Source of the DNA: JAQUVS01 sp964389735
GTDB lineage: Bacteria > Bacillota_I > Bacilli_A > RF39 > UBA660
Direction: 5' to 3'
DNA: 33,460 nt
NCBI GenBank assembly: GCA_964389735.1
Contig: CAYMEJ010000007.1
Coordinates: 1-33,460 of the forward strand
Shown here: positions 16,096-23,504 of the stretch, piece after piece
How the letters are laid out: the number at the start of each line of letters is the position of its first letter
How positions within the stretch are numbered: the first letter of the stretch is position 1
The notes under the pieces: generated by a model
Database searches by the model: none
The model's input: the letters and a program-made list of their open reading frames with translations, nothing else
Told to the model about the DNA's origin: nothing
Position numbers and translations under genes: made by a program

Positions 16096-16503
16096 ATGAA
16101 TATATTAGATAATAAAGTATTATTTATAACAGATAAGTTAATAGCATACCCAAAGAAGGGTAAAATGACACATCAAGCATGTATGGAAGATTTTGCAAAT
16201 AATTTTAATTATCCATCAGCAAGATCACAATACTTTGCAAAAATTAATATAGCAGTACTTCAAATACTAAAGATAAAAAAAGATAATTATCAAGTATATG
16301 GATATATACCAGAAAATATCACAAATGAACAATTAGATATACTAAATGCAATATCACAAGATTTTGATAAAGTAACAAGATTTGAAATAATAAAATTAAA
16401 AAATAATACTTCTGAATATTATGAAAGTAATAATAATTGTAAAGAAGAGTTTATTGAAGGATTTATTAATCAATATTATAAGGATAACAACAAAATAAAA
16501 TAG
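16096..16503 (+). CDS. hypothetical protein
   Basis: This is a 135-residue soluble protein of unrecognised family. Its distinctive segment is YPKKGKMTHQACMEDFANNFNY (about 18-39), with His and Cys that could form a functional site, followed by an alpha/beta region ending at a poly-Asn stretch. AGGTGG precedes the ATG. It appears to be transcribed from its own extended -10 promoter and ended by a hairpin that overlaps its stop. Confidence 0.6.
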   Translation: MNILDNKVLFITDKLIAYPKKGKMTHQACMEDFANNFNYPSARSQYFAKINIAVLQILKIKKDNYQVYGYIPENITNEQLDILNAISQDFDKVTRFEIIKLKNNTSEYYESNNNCKEEFIEGFINQYYKDNNKIK

Positions 16504-16519
16504 TTGATTATCTTTTTTT
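16483..16519 (+). terminator. terminator overlapping the stop codon
   Basis: GATAACAAC (16483-16491) pairs with GTTGATTATC (16503-16512) with one bulged A, then a T-run. Confidence 0.7.
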
Positions 16520-16520
16520 A

Positions 16521-16529
16521 TGTTATAAT
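16521..16529 (+). promoter_or_regulatory. extended -10 promoter element
   Basis: TGTTATAAT lies 19 bases before the ATG at 16549, directly after a terminator. Confidence 0.5.
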
Positions 16530-16548
16530 ATATCACAAGGTGATTATT

Positions 16549-17151
16549 ATGAATGAATGGGAAAAAATATTTACTTATATGAAAACCAAAAGAACTATAA
16601 ATAAGTTTATAAAAATATTAATGAAAGATGTATCAAATGATATGCTTGAATTAATGAAAGGTAAAAGTATAAAGAATATAGAAGATAATCAAAACTTTAA
16701 ATCTAAAATAGAATTTTATACAGATTACTTAATTAATAAATTTACTTATAAAGAATGGAAAATAATACTGTCAACAGATAATATTTATAAAAAAATGTCA
16801 AACAATAAATCAGAAGATGTAAGACTTAATTTAAAAGTATTTTTAAGTATACATTATATAGAAATATATAAAATGTTTAATATGAGAACTTTTGCTAAAT
16901 ATCAAAAGAAAAGTATGAGTGATATATATAGAATAGTATATATTCAAGACGGATATATGAATAATGAAAAAGTATCAGGAGTATTTATTCATTATAAAGA
17001 TAATAGTAGAATTTGTTATAACTGCAACACAAAAGAAAGATTAATAAGTGAATTAGTAGAAGTGAAATCAGATACATTATTAATAACACTAGTAGAAAAT
17101 ACTAAAACTTTTTTAGAAAAAATAAAAGATTTCTTTGTTGAGGAGGTATAG
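16549..17151 (+). CDS. hypothetical protein
   Basis: This is a 200-residue, basic, mostly helical soluble protein of unrecognised family. The second half turns into beta strands (DIYRIVYIQDGYMNNEKVSG, then SGVFIHYKDNSRICYNCNT). The CYNC pair is a lone C-x2-C without an obvious partner, so a zinc ribbon is not supported. The start is set at 16549 by AAGGTGAT; the open frame upstream to 16504 lies in the terminator. It is two bases from the ITPase gene and probably co-transcribed with it. Confidence 0.6.
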   Translation: MNEWEKIFTYMKTKRTINKFIKILMKDVSNDMLELMKGKSIKNIEDNQNFKSKIEFYTDYLINKFTYKEWKIILSTDNIYKKMSNNKSEDVRLNLKVFLSIHYIEIYKMFNMRTFAKYQKKSMSDIYRIVYIQDGYMNNEKVSGVFIHYKDNSRICYNCNTKERLISELVEVKSDTLLITLVENTKTFLEKIKDFFVEEV

Positions 17152-17153
17152 AT

Positions 17154-17705
17154 ATGGAAATAACTTATGTAACTGGAAATAAAATGAAAGTATTAGGGGC
17201 CAAAACTTTTTTAGAACCATATGGATTTCAAATCAATCAAAAGAAAATAGAATGCCCAGAAATACAAGCAGATACAATAGAAGAAGTTGCAAAATATTCT
17301 TCTAAATATGCAAGTAATGAATTAAAATGTGATGTATTAAAAAATGATTCTGGTTTAATAATACCTGCACTTAATAATTTTCCGGGTCCATATACTAAAT
17401 ATGTTGAAGAAACAATAACAGAACTAGGAATACTTGATCTAATGAAAGATAAAGAAGAAAGAGATTGTTATTTTATAGAAGTATTAGCATATACAAAATA
17501 TGGAGAAGAACCGATTACATTTAATTCAATTACTAAGGGTAGATTAGCAAACACACCATCTGGAGAATATGGATGGGGATATGATCATATTTTTATACCT
17601 AATGGACAATCAAAAACCTTAGCATCATTTAATGATGATGAAAGAATCAGATTATGGGATAATTCTGGTTATATCGAATTAGCAAAATATTTAACAAACA
17701 AATAA
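17154..17705 (+). CDS. rdgB: non-canonical purine NTP pyrophosphatase (RdgB/HAM1 family)
   Basis: This 183-residue housecleaning enzyme hydrolyses ITP, dITP and XTP to monophosphates. Recognisable features are the N-terminal YVTGNKMKV (T-x-N-x-x-K substrate motif), the acidic NDSGLIIPALNNFPGPYTKY segment, and GWGYDHIFIP with SFNDDERIRLWDNSG at the C-terminus (canonical S-H-R changed to a shifted pattern). Some positions differ from E. coli RdgB, so a specialised paralog is possible. GAGGAGG precedes the ATG. It ends at a strong terminator. Confidence 0.85.
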   Translation: MEITYVTGNKMKVLGAKTFLEPYGFQINQKKIECPEIQADTIEEVAKYSSKYASNELKCDVLKNDSGLIIPALNNFPGPYTKYVEETITELGILDLMKDKEERDCYFIEVLAYTKYGEEPITFNSITKGRLANTPSGEYGWGYDHIFIPNGQSKTLASFNDDERIRLWDNSGYIELAKYLTNK

Positions 17706-17731
17706 GTTTACACGTTGATGTAAACTTTTTG
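17704..17731 (+). terminator. strong terminator after the ITPase gene
   Basis: AAGTTTACA and TGTAAACTT pair around CGTTGA and are followed by T-rich sequence. Confidence 0.85.
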
Positions 17732-17749
17732 TTTTTCTTTTACAAAGTA

Positions 17750-17779
17750 TTGTCAAAAGACAATTATTCATATTATAAT
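17750..17779 (+). promoter_or_regulatory. promoter of the TasA-like gene with overlapping inverted repeat
   Basis: TTGTCA (17750-17755) is 18 bp from TATAAT (17774-17779). ATTGTCAAAAGACAAT (17749-17764) is a perfect inverted repeat over the -35 box. TGTCAAAA recurs at 17785-17792 on the predicted transcription start, so a regulator could bridge both. Confidence 0.6.
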
Positions 17780-17820
17780 TAAAATGTCAAAAATCTAAAA
17801 TAAAGGAGAGATAATTAAAA

Positions 17821-18360
17821 ATGAAAAAATTAAGATTAGGCGACACAAGAACAATCACAATGTCAGCATTGATTATTACTATTTTATGTATGGTAGCAGG
17901 ATATGCAGCATTTGGTAGTAATGTAGAAGTACAAGGAAATGCAGAAATTACTGGTAACTGGAAAGTTGCAATTACTGCAATTGAAGTAGAAACAGTAAAT
18001 GGTTTAGCTACTAATAATGCTGATGATACAGTAGTATTAAATGATAGTACTGCAGTATTTGGAGCAAACTTACAATCACCTGGTGATTATATTACTTACA
18101 AAGTAACAGTACAAAACAAAGGAAACTTAGCTGCTAAATTATCAGATGTTGTATTAACAGAAGAAGAAACTGAAACTGATGAAATCAAATTTGCTTACTC
18201 TGGTGTAGTACCTGCAAGTGCTGGAACTGCAACTAAATTAGCAGCAGGAGAAACAAACGTTATTTATGTAACTGTATCTTATGATTCAACAGTAACTGAA
18301 CAACCTACAACTACTACTGATAGTGCTACATTAGTTTTAACTTATAATCAAGATATTTAA
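17821..18360 (+). CDS. TasA/camelysin-like protein with SipW-type signal peptide
   Basis: This 179-residue secreted protein resembles the matrix fibre protein TasA and the camelysin family (M73). The signal region, RTITMSALIITILCMVAGY then AAFGSNVEV, is of the SipW-dependent type (hydrophobic helix, then a Y-A-A-F/T-S-like junction). The mature part is a single beta-sandwich of about 140 residues beginning NAEITGNWKVAITAIE with SPGDYITYKVTVQNKGNLAAKL, the typical TasA-like strand pattern. It is Thr-, Ala- and Val-rich, unlike its neighbours, as usual for an abundant extracellular protein. AAAGGAGAG precedes the start. A signal peptidase of the matching type follows two genes downstream. Confidence 0.85.
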   Translation: MKKLRLGDTRTITMSALIITILCMVAGYAAFGSNVEVQGNAEITGNWKVAITAIEVETVNGLATNNADDTVVLNDSTAVFGANLQSPGDYITYKVTVQNKGNLAAKLSDVVLTEEETETDEIKFAYSGVVPASAGTATKLAAGETNVIYVTVSYDSTVTEQPTTTTDSATLVLTYNQDI

Positions 18361-18381
18361 TATTAAAAATTAAATAATAAT

Positions 18382-18406
18382 AAAAAAGCATTTAATGCTT
18401 TTTTTA
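18382..18406 (+). terminator. terminator or attenuating hairpin after the TasA-like gene
   Basis: AAAAAAGCA and TGCTTTTTT pair around TTTAA. Readthrough may supply the downstream genes, giving higher output for the first gene. Confidence 0.7.
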
Positions 18407-18431
18407 CTATAATGAAAAAAGGAGAATAATC

Positions 18432-19661
18432 ATGAGAAGAAGGAAAAACAGAATGAATATGATTACGATTGCAATTATATTTGTAAGTGTTTTAACTATA
18501 TCTTCAATGGTAGTAGGATTCTCCTTTTTTTCTACGGATATTAAATTAATAGGAAATGCCTCAATAGTAAATACGGATGAATTTGTAACATTTAATAATT
18601 ATGATAAAAAAACTTTAAAATTATCTAATTATCAAGGAACAAGTACAACAGTAACGATTCCATCAAAAATAGGTGATAAAGAAATTGCCATAATAGAAAA
18701 AGAAGCTTTTAAAAGTAAAAATCTAACATCAGTAATAATGCCTAATACGATTACTTCAATAAACCTAAGAGCTTTTCAAAATAATAATTTAACCGAAGTA
18801 ATAATACCTGCAAAAGTAAGTAATATAGCAGGTGAAGCCTTTTCAACAAATAATTTAATAACTGTATCTTTTAAAATGGAAAACCCTCCTGTAACAATAG
18901 GTTCAAATATATTTAAAGATAATTTCCATTTAACTAATATTTGTATTCCATCAACAGCAGATGAAACAAAATGGCAAACAGCATTATCAAAAATGGGTGT
19001 GGCATCTACTATCAATATAATTAAAGGTAGAACAGGTGCATGTTCATTAATTGGAACAGGAGAGTTAGAAGAGGAAACTATTTTGAAATGTGGACCTAAT
19101 TCATATCAAGAAGGAAATACATGTGTATGTATTGCTGACCATATTGGGGATGCAACTAGTAAAGAAGGATGTTACTTAAATCCAGAATTAACATGTTTTA
19201 CAACTACATGGCAAACATGGAGTTCATATTTACTAATAAATAATTACACTTGCGAAAGTAAAAATATAACAATACCAAATTCTATAGATGGTAAAAAGGT
19301 TGGAAAAATTAATAAACAGGCCTTCGATGGTAAAGGTATTACAAGTGTAAATTTAGGAACAAGTATAGAAAATATTGATATGTATTCATTTAGAAACAAT
19401 AATTTAACAGAAGTAACAATACCAGAAAGTGTTAAAAATATAGTACTAAATGCTTTTGCTAATAATAAATTAACAAGAGTAATATTTAAACAAATGACTC
19501 CACCTACATTAGGAAAAACAATATTTACACAAAATCCTAATTTAAAAACAATATGTTTACCAGATGGAGCAAATGAAAAAACATGGACAAAAAAATTAAA
19601 ACAAGCAGGATTACCAACTGATGTAGGATACTATCATATGAGTGATGTTAACTGTCAATAA
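18432..19661 (+). CDS. surface LRR_5 (BspA-like) protein with SipW-type signal
   Basis: This is a 409-residue secreted protein. The N-terminal signal helix is followed by VVGFSFFSTDIKLIGNASI, the same type of junction as in the TasA-like protein. Two blocks of leucine-rich repeat class 5 follow: the first (about 60-190) has repeats of the form F..NNLTEVIIP, the second (about 270-390) has SFRNNNLTEVTIPESV. Between them is a Cys-rich segment (about 197-255) with about eight Cys that probably form disulfides. BspA-like LRR proteins are surface adhesins. AAAGGAG precedes the ATG. It lies between the TasA-like gene and the signal peptidase that should process it. Confidence 0.82.
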   Translation: MRRRKNRMNMITIAIIFVSVLTISSMVVGFSFFSTDIKLIGNASIVNTDEFVTFNNYDKKTLKLSNYQGTSTTVTIPSKIGDKEIAIIEKEAFKSKNLTSVIMPNTITSINLRAFQNNNLTEVIIPAKVSNIAGEAFSTNNLITVSFKMENPPVTIGSNIFKDNFHLTNICIPSTADETKWQTALSKMGVASTINIIKGRTGACSLIGTGELEEETILKCGPNSYQEGNTCVCIADHIGDATSKEGCYLNPELTCFTTTWQTWSSYLLINNYTCESKNITIPNSIDGKKVGKINKQAFDGKGITSVNLGTSIENIDMYSFRNNNLTEVTIPESVKNIVLNAFANNKLTRVIFKQMTPPTLGKTIFTQNPNLKTICLPDGANEKTWTKKLKQAGLPTDVGYYHMSDVNCQ

Positions 19662-19675
19662 AAGGAAGTGGTAAA

Positions 19676-20818
19676 ATGACAAAAAAACAAATAATATTAT
19701 CTATAATAATAATAATACTTTATCTTTTATCTAACTTTTATTTTGACACTAATTTATCAAAAGAATTTACTGAATATATTAATCCAATATTTTTCTTAGG
19801 ATTAGGAATATTCTTAATTAAAGATATAAATGATTATAAAAGAACTACAAGAAATAGAAAACAAATAATAGAAAATTTAATAATTACAGTAGCATTGTAT
19901 TTAATAATATACATGGGTTCTGGTTTAATATTTGGATTTTTAACATTACCATATCAATATGATATAGTATCGGTATTAAAAAACATCTGGATGTTTATAA
20001 TTCCAATAACAAGCAGAGAATTACTAAGAACACACTTTGTATTAACAAGTAGAAAAAATAAATTACCAAAAATATTAATAACAGTATTACTAATAATTTA
20101 TTCTATTAACCTAAATAGTTTACCTAATTTAAACGATATGCAAGGAATTGTAAAATTCTTATTAGGTACATTAGTACCGGTAATATCAATGAATGTAGTA
20201 TTAACTTATTTATCTACAAAAGGAAGTTATATATTTGGACTAATTTATGTATTACCAGTAAATATTTTACCATATTGCATACATTTAACTCCTAACATAG
20301 ATTGGTTTATAGAAGGAATTGCAAAATTAGTATTAGCATTTATATTATTCTTCTTTACATATTACGAAAGCATGAAAAATAATCTGGATTTTTCAAAAAG
20401 AGATCAAAAAAAGAATAATCCAATAAAACTAATTCCATTAGTATCAATATTAGTAATAACTGTATTATTTGTATCAGGTGTATTTAAGTATCAAGCAGTT
20501 GCAGTAGCATCTAATAGTATGTACCCAGAGTTTTCAAGAGGAGATTCTGTCATTGTACGTAAATTAGACCAAAATGAATTGAGAAATTTAGAAAAATATA
20601 ATATAATAATGTATAAGGTAGAAACTCATTATGTAATGCATAGAATAACAAATATAGAACACGATGAGGGTGGGAAACTTATATTTACAACAAAAGGGGA
20701 TAACAATGCTATAGAAGATCATGATAAAGTAACAGAAGACCAAATAATAGGAAAAATAGAATTTTCTATTCCATTAATTGGATACCCATCTTTATTATTA
20801 TCAGAATCTTTAAAATAA
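19676..20818 (+). CDS. sipW: signal peptidase I, SipW (ER-type) with N-terminal membrane extension
   Basis: This 380-residue membrane protease processes the matrix proteins encoded upstream. The catalytic domain is the C-terminal third: Ser281 in SNSMYP, GDSVIVRK, then His322 in YVMHRITNI (the general base is His, as in ER-type and SipW enzymes, not Lys) and TKGDNNAIED. Residues 1-240 add about six to seven hydrophobic segments that ordinary SipW (about 190 residues) lacks. A further membrane helix (about 252-272) precedes the catalytic Ser. GGAAGTGG lies before the start. It is 14 bases after the LRR gene. Confidence 0.88.
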   Translation: MTKKQIILSIIIIILYLLSNFYFDTNLSKEFTEYINPIFFLGLGIFLIKDINDYKRTTRNRKQIIENLIITVALYLIIYMGSGLIFGFLTLPYQYDIVSVLKNIWMFIIPITSRELLRTHFVLTSRKNKLPKILITVLLIIYSINLNSLPNLNDMQGIVKFLLGTLVPVISMNVVLTYLSTKGSYIFGLIYVLPVNILPYCIHLTPNIDWFIEGIAKLVLAFILFFFTYYESMKNNLDFSKRDQKKNNPIKLIPLVSILVITVLFVSGVFKYQAVAVASNSMYPEFSRGDSVIVRKLDQNELRNLEKYNIIMYKVETHYVMHRITNIEHDEGGKLIFTTKGDNNAIEDHDKVTEDQIIGKIEFSIPLIGYPSLLLSESLK

Positions 20819-20833
20819 AAGGAAGTGATACAT

Positions 20834-21916
20834 ATGAGATTAAGGAAAAAATATTATAATTTATTTTGTATATTAATTATCATCATATGTATTGTAGCCG
20901 GAATTTTTAGTTTTACTAATATTCAAAAGGAACAAAATAAGAGAAAAGTTCAAACAAAAGAAGTATTTACATATGATTCAACTGGTACTTTAGGATATAA
21001 AATATATTTATTAGATAATGAATTCTATGAAGAAGAATATTTAGAGGAAGATCAAAGTATTGTATATTCACTTATTGATAAAATAAAAGTAAATTTTGAT
21101 TACCAATTTGCTGGTTCATTAGCAATGAATGTAAAAAATAATTATGAAGTAACTGCTAAAATAAAAGCTAGTTATACTGATAACAAAACAGAAGAAAAAA
21201 TAATATGGTCAAAAGAGTATCCAGTAAAAGAACCAACTAAGAATGATACAATAAATGTAAAAGATTTTATTATGAATGATACATTTGACATCGACTATCA
21301 ACAATTTAAAACTATTGCAGATACCTATAGAGATTCAGTAGGAATACCAGTTGATTCTATATTAGATATAGCAGTAAAAATAAATTATGATTGTAAGGTG
21401 TTACCATTAGTAGATAGAAATTATGCAAGTCAAGAACAAATGCATTTAACAATACCTTTATCAGAAGCAGTAGTAAATATAGAAAAACAAGAATTAGGGA
21501 ATGATTCAGGTAATTTAATAGAAAAAATACAAGTAGAAAATGCTAATGAAAAAGCATTATCAATAAGTATAGTAATAGTAGGATTATCAATATTCTTGAC
21601 ATTAACAATGATATTATTATTATTAAAGAGAAATAGAACAGATAAATCATTATATATACAAGAATTAGAAAGAATAATGAAATCATATAAAGACATTATA
21701 GTAGAAACAGATATAAGACCAAATATAGATCAATTAGAAAAAATATACATTAAAACAATGGAAGATATGGTTGATTTAGAGAATGAATTGAGGCTTCCAA
21801 TAATAGCGTATGAATTAGTGCAAAACAAAAGATATATGTTTATAATAATACATGATAATATGGCATATCTTTATATTTTAAGAAGCGAAAATATTAATAT
21901 AATTGAAAATAAATAG
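20834..21916 (+). CDS. DUF5305-like membrane protein
   Basis: This is a 360-residue protein with an N-terminal membrane anchor (about 9-27), a large extracellular beta-rich domain with FTYDSTGTLGYKIYLLDNEF and the 'NNYEVTAKIKASYT' strands, a second transmembrane helix (about 242-265) and a helical cytoplasmic tail. This layout fits DUF5305, a family I recall beside signal peptidase I genes in archaea and Firmicutes. The ATG at 20834 is preferred because GGAAGTGAT lies just upstream; the GTG at 20825 would be in it. Probable accessory role in export or assembly of the SipW-dependent proteins. Confidence 0.75.
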   Translation: MRLRKKYYNLFCILIIIICIVAGIFSFTNIQKEQNKRKVQTKEVFTYDSTGTLGYKIYLLDNEFYEEEYLEEDQSIVYSLIDKIKVNFDYQFAGSLAMNVKNNYEVTAKIKASYTDNKTEEKIIWSKEYPVKEPTKNDTINVKDFIMNDTFDIDYQQFKTIADTYRDSVGIPVDSILDIAVKINYDCKVLPLVDRNYASQEQMHLTIPLSEAVVNIEKQELGNDSGNLIEKIQVENANEKALSISIVIVGLSIFLTLTMILLLLKRNRTDKSLYIQELERIMKSYKDIIVETDIRPNIDQLEKIYIKTMEDMVDLENELRLPIIAYELVQNKRYMFIIIHDNMAYLYILRSENINIIENK

Positions 21917-21945
21917 TTGAAAAAGTTATATAAATAAAGTATAAT
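21917..21945 (+). promoter_or_regulatory. promoter of the small membrane-protein gene
   Basis: TTGAAA (21917-21922) is 17 bp from TATAAT (21940-21945). An imperfect palindrome, TTTCCCGTACGAGAAA (21947-21962), with one mismatched pair, covers the predicted start and could be an operator. Confidence 0.7.
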
Positions 21946-21973
21946 ATTTCCCGTACGAGAAAAGAGGAATATT

Positions 21974-22201
21974 ATGAACAAAAAAATAGTAAAGAATTTG
22001 GTGGTAACAACAACATTTGTTGGAACTTTCCTATTAACAAGAGCAGTAATAAAAAAAGTTAAAGAATATAAAGAATTATCAAGTGATGAAGCAATAAAGG
22101 AAAAAGTTTCAAATTATTTAAGTGATAACTTTCCAGAACAAGGAAAAATATATGACTTTTATAATACAAAAGAAGAACGTAAATATACAAGAATAAAATA
22201 A
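21974..22201 (+). CDS. small membrane-anchored hypothetical protein
   Basis: This is a 75-residue protein with one N-terminal hydrophobic helix (about 8-26, NLVVTTTFVGTFLLTRAVI) and a charged Lys/Glu-rich tail. It is not recognised; a resemblance to small YtxH-like proteins is only superficial. AAAGAGGA precedes the ATG and a strong promoter is upstream. A terminator follows, so it is monocistronic. It lies between the SipW cluster and the pilin cluster. Confidence 0.65.
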   Translation: MNKKIVKNLVVTTTFVGTFLLTRAVIKKVKEYKELSSDEAIKEKVSNYLSDNFPEQGKIYDFYNTKEERKYTRIK

Positions 22202-22212
22202 AAGTTAACTGT

Positions 22213-22240
22213 AAAGTAAGAAAAAAATTCTTACTTTTTT
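22213..22240 (+). terminator. terminator before pilin copy 1
   Basis: AAAGTAAGAA and TTCTTACTTT pair around five A residues and a T-run follows. Confidence 0.8.
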
Positions 22241-22241
22241 A

Positions 22242-22269
22242 TTGACTAAATAACTATGTTTGATACAAT
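22242..22269 (+). promoter_or_regulatory. promoter of pilin copy 1
   Basis: TTGACT (22242-22247) is 16 bp from TACAAT (22264-22269), which has an extended TGn element. Confidence 0.7.
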
Positions 22270-22292
22270 TTAATATAAAGAGGTGTTTGTTT

Positions 22293-23408
22293 GTGAGAGA
22301 AATAAAGAAAAACGGCTTCACATTAATTGAACTACTTGCAGTAATAGTAATATTAGGAATAATAATGGTAATTGCAGTACCAGCAGTAACAAAATATATT
22401 GATAAGTCAAAGAAAGATAGTTTTGTATCAACTGCAAAGATGTATATAGATGCAGCACAAAAAGCAGTATCAGCAGGCGACTATTTACCACCAACAACAT
22501 CAACTGATCAACCATTAAAAATATTAGTTTCAGATTTAAAAATACAAAAAGGTGGACAAACTAGTCCATATGGAAATAAATATAAAATAGGATCATATAT
22601 AATTGTAACTTCAGATAGTGAAGGTAATTTAACTTATAAAATTACTTTAATTGATGAAAAAAATAATGCTATAGCAGAAAAGACATTAAAGCAATTAAAT
22701 GATCAAGGTGCAAAAAGTGTTAAGGTAGTAAAAAATATTGCACTACCTAGAGAATACAATGTAGGAGATAAAGTAACACTTAAAGATGGTGGAGGAAGTT
22801 ATACAGTAATTGAGTATGCTTCTATAAACGCATTAACATTGAAATTATTATCAGACAATGTAGTAAAAGCTGATCTTTCTGGATATGATACATCATGCAT
22901 AGGAGAAAATATGTATTGTAGTTCAGTAAAATTTGTTGATCCTCCATATGGAAATAATACAATAGATTTAAATTCAATTGATGCTAATAATATAGGATAT
23001 TATATAACTAATTTCCAAACACAACTACGTACAAAATATGATGATGATTCAATAACAGTAGATTTACCAACAGTAGATGAAATATTAACATTAGCAGGAA
23101 TAAATAAAACATTATCACAATTATTAACTGAAATATATGGAACAAGGATAATAGAAGATCCTAACCTAATATCATCTGAAGGAATTAATTTAATTGCACT
23201 AAATGCAAATAATTTAAGTACTATATCTAAAAATCAATCATATTGGTTAAAAGACGCATATCCATGGGTAGAAAACGGCTCAACAAATAACTGGAGAATG
23301 TTCTTAAGAGCATCATATGGTACAGTAATGAATGCTTATTGGGGAAATAAAAATGATGGCCCAGGATTTAGACCAGTAGTAACAATATCAGCATCAGAGG
23401 TAGAATAA
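22293..23408 (+). CDS. type IV pilin-like protein, tandem copy 1
   Basis: This 371-residue protein begins with a prepilin signal: short basic leader KKNG, then FTLIELLAVIVILGIIMVIA (cleavage between G and F, Glu5 of the mature helix present) and VPAVTKYIDKSKKDSF. The rest is an extracellular beta-rich domain with EYNVGDKVTLKDGGGSYTVIE and a C-terminus ending WRMFLRASYGTVMNAYW and GPGFRPVVTI, resembling DUF6273/C-type-lectin-like folds. The GTG at 22293 is chosen as the start because AAAGAGGTG lies just upstream; the TTG at 22260 is inside the promoter. No pilus ATPase or prepilin peptidase is in the window. Confidence 0.85.
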   Translation: MREIKKNGFTLIELLAVIVILGIIMVIAVPAVTKYIDKSKKDSFVSTAKMYIDAAQKAVSAGDYLPPTTSTDQPLKILVSDLKIQKGGQTSPYGNKYKIGSYIIVTSDSEGNLTYKITLIDEKNNAIAEKTLKQLNDQGAKSVKVVKNIALPREYNVGDKVTLKDGGGSYTVIEYASINALTLKLLSDNVVKADLSGYDTSCIGENMYCSSVKFVDPPYGNNTIDLNSIDANNIGYYITNFQTQLRTKYDDDSITVDLPTVDEILTLAGINKTLSQLLTEIYGTRIIEDPNLISSEGINLIALNANNLSTISKNQSYWLKDAYPWVENGSTNNWRMFLRASYGTVMNAYWGNKNDGPGFRPVVTISASEVE

Positions 23409-23424
23409 AATAAAAGTTAACTGT

Positions 23425-23452
23425 AAAGTAAGAAAAAAATTCTTACTTTTTT
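23425..23452 (+). terminator. terminator after pilin copy 1
   Basis: Exact copy of the hairpin at 22213-22240. It separates the two pilin genes so each has its own promoter and terminator. Confidence 0.8.
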
Positions 23453-23453
23453 A

Positions 23454-23481
23454 TTGACTAAATAACTATGTTTGATACAAT
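23454..23481 (+). promoter_or_regulatory. promoter of pilin copy 2
   Basis: Exact copy of the promoter at 22242-22269 (TTGACT, 16 bp, extended TACAAT). Confidence 0.7.
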
Positions 23482-23504
23482 TTAATATAAAGAGGTGTTT
23501 GTTT

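Larger units (their letters stand above)
22190..23124 (+). repeat. direct repeat copy 1 (terminator, promoter, pilin 5' part)
   Basis: This 935-bp stretch recurs at 23402-24336, exactly 1212 bp downstream, with no difference seen by eye. It covers the terminator of the preceding gene, the promoter, the RBS and about 277 codons of the pilin gene. The identity ends abruptly within the codons after TLSQL. Confidence 0.9.

Noticed and set aside
22318..22515. Minus-strand ORF repeated in both pilin copies
   Set aside because: It is the antisense shadow of the pilin coding sequence, Leu-rich, without an RBS. The duplication explains its recurrence.
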